DNA from: Candidatus Pacearchaeota archaeon | GTDB lineage: Archaea > Nanobdellota > Nanobdellia > Pacearchaeales > GW2011-AR1 | DNA length: 12,332 bases | Assembly (NCBI GenBank): GCA_017609795.1 | Contig: JAFCDH010000038.1 | Coordinates: 1-12,332 of the forward strand | Reading direction: 5' to 3' | Part shown: positions 10,554 through 12,332 of the stretch, piece by piece | How the letters are laid out: every line of letters starts with the position of its first letter | Position numbering within the stretch: the stretch's first letter is position 1 | Notes under the pieces: model-generated | What the model saw: only the letters and a program-made list of their open reading frames with translations | Told to the model about the DNA's origin: nothing | Database searches by the model: none | Position numbers and translations under genes: made by a program

Positions 10554-11879
10554 ATGACAACAACAAAAAAGAAAAACATAAAAACTGATAAAAAAGAAAG
10601 AACTCAGAAAACACTAAGTGTTCAAAAAGAACCAGAAGTTAAAGAAAAAACTCTTAGTAGAAGAATTGGAACAAAAATTAAAAAAGGTTTTTATAAAATA
10701 GTTTCTCCTATTCAAGGTTCTAGTGTTAATCTTCTTGCTGCTGCTGTTTTAGGAGGTTTTGGAGGTTATGTTTTTAATGAAATGTCTCATATACAAGATT
10801 CTCTTAAACAATCTCAGAGAAATATTAGATTAATAGAACAAAGAGATAATTATAGGGTGGAAAAAGAAATATTAGAAAATAAATATCAAGATGCTTTGAC
10901 GAATTTAAAAGGATTAGAAGAAAAACATGCTAAAGATGTAAATAATTTTAATTTAAAATATTTACCAATATTAGAACAAAATAATCAATTAAATACAAAA
11001 GTTGGAGTTTTAGAAGAAAAGCTTAAAATTTCAAGTGTAGAAGTTAAAAAATTAACAGGAGAAGTTGGAAAATCTTCTAAAGAATTAGAAGATTTAAATA
11101 AAAAATATACAGTTATTTTGGAGAAAAATATTGGTTTAGGGGAGTTAAATGCAAAATTAATTACAAGTAATAAAGGGTTGGTAAAAAGAATTGAAGATGC
11201 AAATAATATAATTGTTGGTTTAAGTGCAGATAAAAATAAGTTTAATCAGAGTTATGTTGAGATGGCTGAGTCAAAAAAGGAATTAGAACAAAGAATACAA
11301 GCTCTTAATAATGATGTTAATGACATGAATAATTTATACACACAGTTATTAGATGAAAATCAAAGATTAGGGCAAGAGAATGTGAATTTATTGAAAAAAT
11401 CTAATAAAGCAATTATGGAATTTTTGCAAATGAGACAAGAGCAACCAAAGATAGGAGTTTATGAATTAGAAACTGATAAAAGAGTTGATGATTCTTCAAG
11501 TAAGGTTGAAGAAAGACCTGTTGAAGATCCTTTATTAAAAGAAATCAGAGATATTAGAAATGCAGGAATAGGTATTGTTTTTCTTAAAGGTTCTTATAAA
11601 GAAATAGCTAAAATGACAAGAGCACAAGATATTTATGAGGGCTTAAATTATACTAATAAGGAAATTATGGAACGTCTGAGAAAAAATAATGGGGATGATA
11701 GAGCTTTTATTTTAGATTTAAATGGTGATGGATTTTTAGATCTTGCTTATGAAGGAAATGTAAAAGAGTGGGATATATGTAAATTAGGAAAAAAAGATGG
11801 CAGTTATGGGAAAGCTGAGGATATTTCAAATTCTTTTTTTAAAAGAAAAGTGGATGAGTATCTTGCTAATATGAATTAG
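10554..11879 (+). CDS. Membrane-anchored coiled-coil protein with C-terminal DxNxDGxxD domain
   Basis: I do not recognise this 441-aa protein as a named family. It has a lysine-rich N-terminus (1-50), one likely transmembrane helix (about 57-75, SVNLLAAAVLGGFGGYVF), a long coiled coil (about 78-296) and a C-terminal domain (about 325-441). By the positive-inside rule the coiled coil is outside the membrane. The C-terminal domain holds DLNGDGFLD (388-396), a calcium-loop pattern DxNxDGxxD as in EF-hand, dockerin or FG-GAP-type repeats. The gene lies 37 nt after the secretin-domain gene on the same strand. A long rod anchored in the cell membrane could bridge to, or position, the secretin; this is inference from gene order only. 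Confidence 0.75.
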   Translation: MTTTKKKNIKTDKKERTQKTLSVQKEPEVKEKTLSRRIGTKIKKGFYKIVSPIQGSSVNLLAAAVLGGFGGYVFNEMSHIQDSLKQSQRNIRLIEQRDNYRVEKEILENKYQDALTNLKGLEEKHAKDVNNFNLKYLPILEQNNQLNTKVGVLEEKLKISSVEVKKLTGEVGKSSKELEDLNKKYTVILEKNIGLGELNAKLITSNKGLVKRIEDANNIIVGLSADKNKFNQSYVEMAESKKELEQRIQALNNDVNDMNNLYTQLLDENQRLGQENVNLLKKSNKAIMEFLQMRQEQPKIGVYELETDKRVDDSSSKVEERPVEDPLLKEIRDIRNAGIGIVFLKGSYKEIAKMTRAQDIYEGLNYTNKEIMERLRKNNGDDRAFILDLNGDGFLDLAYEGNVKEWDICKLGKKDGSYGKAEDISNSFFKRKVDEYLANMN

Positions 11880-11884
11880 TGGTT

Positions 11885-12195
11885 TATAAATGTAAAATAT
11901 ATCTACTTCATTTAGGGGGTAGCCAAACAATATCTATATCTTATGAAATGTAACGCTTTAAAGAAGAGGGGTATAGCTTAAAGGTTTATAAAGATATTAA
12001 GGAAGCCACGGACTTTAGCCTGTGGATGAGGTCACACTTGTGAATTCTAGTATTTTAAAAAAGATAATAAACTGGTATTTTATAAGAGTAGGAAGATATG
12101 AAGATGATAGGTTTAAAATTTGAGGATGAATAGTTAGGGTCTTAAATAACATAACTTAAAGAATAGAGGAACATAGATTGATTATGTGTAGATAT
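11885..12195 (+). repeat. Repeat copy B: IS200/IS605 TnpB right-end / omega-RNA-like remnant
   Basis: The core 11885-12019 matches copy A (5042-5178). The first hairpin (11903-11909/11916-11922) keeps 7 bp through G-U substitutions although its sequence changed. Unlike copy A, the closing hairpin is complete: CCACGG (12006-12011) pairs with CTGTGG (12020-12025) around a CTTTAG-type loop, followed by ATGAGGTCAC. A short frame from 11954 to the TGA at 12041-12043 ends KEATDFSLWMRSHL, resembling archaeal TnpB C-termini, which normally overlap the omega-RNA. Beyond it lie about 130 nt without features, then the shared block TTGATTATGTGT (12178-12189). No transposase remains. The copy starts 6 nt after the coiled-coil gene, whose own terminator is not apparent. 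Confidence 0.55.
11954..12043 (+). pseudogene. Remnant of a TnpB C-terminus
   Basis: A 29-codon open stretch after an in-frame TAA (11951-11953) ends in TGA at 12041. Its last residues, KDIKEATDFSLWMRSHL, resemble the C-terminal tail of IS605-type TnpB proteins. There is no zinc-finger or RuvC segment upstream, so at most the extreme 3' end survives. In copy A the equivalent frame is altered by a 2-nt insertion and runs into different sequence after GFS. The match is from memory of the family and is short. Confidence 0.4.
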
Positions 12196-12228
12196 CAAGG
12201 GTTTTAATTAAATTTAATTTTAAGTTAG

Positions 12229-12239
12229 TTTTATAAATA
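12229..12239 (+). promoter_or_regulatory. TATA box for tRNA-Glu
   Basis: TTTTATAAATA is centred near 12235, predicting transcription start about 12261, a few bases before the tRNA at 12267. Confidence 0.55.
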
Positions 12240-12266
12240 GTTTTTATTTCTTTGAATTATGATTAA

Positions 12267-12332
12267 GCCCCTGTAGTGTAGTGGCCAAGCATTCCGGATT
12301 CTCATTCCGGCGACCCGAGTTCAAATCTCGGC
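12267..12332 (+). tRNA. tRNA-Glu (anticodon CUC), 3' end beyond window
   Basis: The first acceptor strand (GCCCCTG, 12267-12273), D arm with AGTGGCC loop, 5-bp anticodon stem (12294-12298/12306-12310) and T arm (12315-12331, CCGAG-TTCAAAT-CTCGG) are all present. The loop TTCTCAT gives anticodon CTC at 12301-12303, reading the Glu codon GAG. The 3' acceptor strand (expected CAGGGGC) starts at the last base and is cut by the window end. No intron is seen. Confidence 0.9.

Overview
The window looks like a very AT-rich archaeal chromosome, most plausibly a DPANN-type lineage (Woesearchaeota/Pacearchaeota-like; the lineage is an inference). The archaeal evidence is both clamp-loader subunits (RFC small and large), ribosomal protein eL41, an AbrB-PhoU regulator, an RPA-like OB-fold protein, a membrane-anchored thioredoxin-fold protein, and tRNA-Gln with an A1-U72 pair. 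In addition, TATA boxes repeatedly sit about 26 nt upstream of the start codon, the signature of leaderless archaeal transcription. Arginine codons are almost all AGA/AGG throughout, including in the unusual genes, so nothing stands out by composition.

Layout. 1-2180 (+): thioredoxin-fold membrane protein, RPA-like ssDNA-binding protein with a repetitive acidic tail, and an unrecognised 88-aa protein. 2211-4924 (-): a tight operon, rfcS, then a RelA/SpoT-type HD hydrolase, then rfcL, with 1-nt gaps; its promoter lies in one arm of a 14-bp inverted repeat. 5042-5243 (+): copy A of a repeat that looks like the right end/omega-RNA region of an IS200/IS605 TnpB element. 5267-5377 (-): a 36-aa eL41 gene. 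5410-6764 (-): a radical SAM/SPASM enzyme preceded by a 62-aa Cys-containing peptide. 7039-7236 (-): small zinc-ribbon-like protein. 7365-8363 (+): AbrB-PhoU regulator. 8400-8740 (+): tRNA-Gln(CUG) followed by two related ~78-nt structured RNA elements whose 3' ends copy the tRNA 3' end. 8778-9029 (+): EF-Tu domain-2-like protein. 9188-11879 (+): a Tat/lipobox protein with a secretin domain, then a membrane-anchored coiled-coil protein. 11885-12195 (+): repeat copy B. 12267-12332 (+): the start of tRNA-Glu(CUC), cut by the window edge.

How the parts fit. The left half is mostly information processing: ssDNA binding, sliding-clamp loading, translation, and a probable alarmone hydrolase co-expressed with the clamp loader. 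The right half is less ordinary. A secretin is an outer-membrane pore component in bacteria and is not expected in a single-membrane archaeon. Here it has a Tat-type lipoprotein signal and sits directly upstream of a long coiled-coil protein with one transmembrane anchor, which suggests a two-gene envelope or secretion module. The twin RNA elements after tRNA-Gln keep their ends identical while their central stems differ in sequence but still pair, which is strong internal evidence for an uncharacterised structured RNA family.
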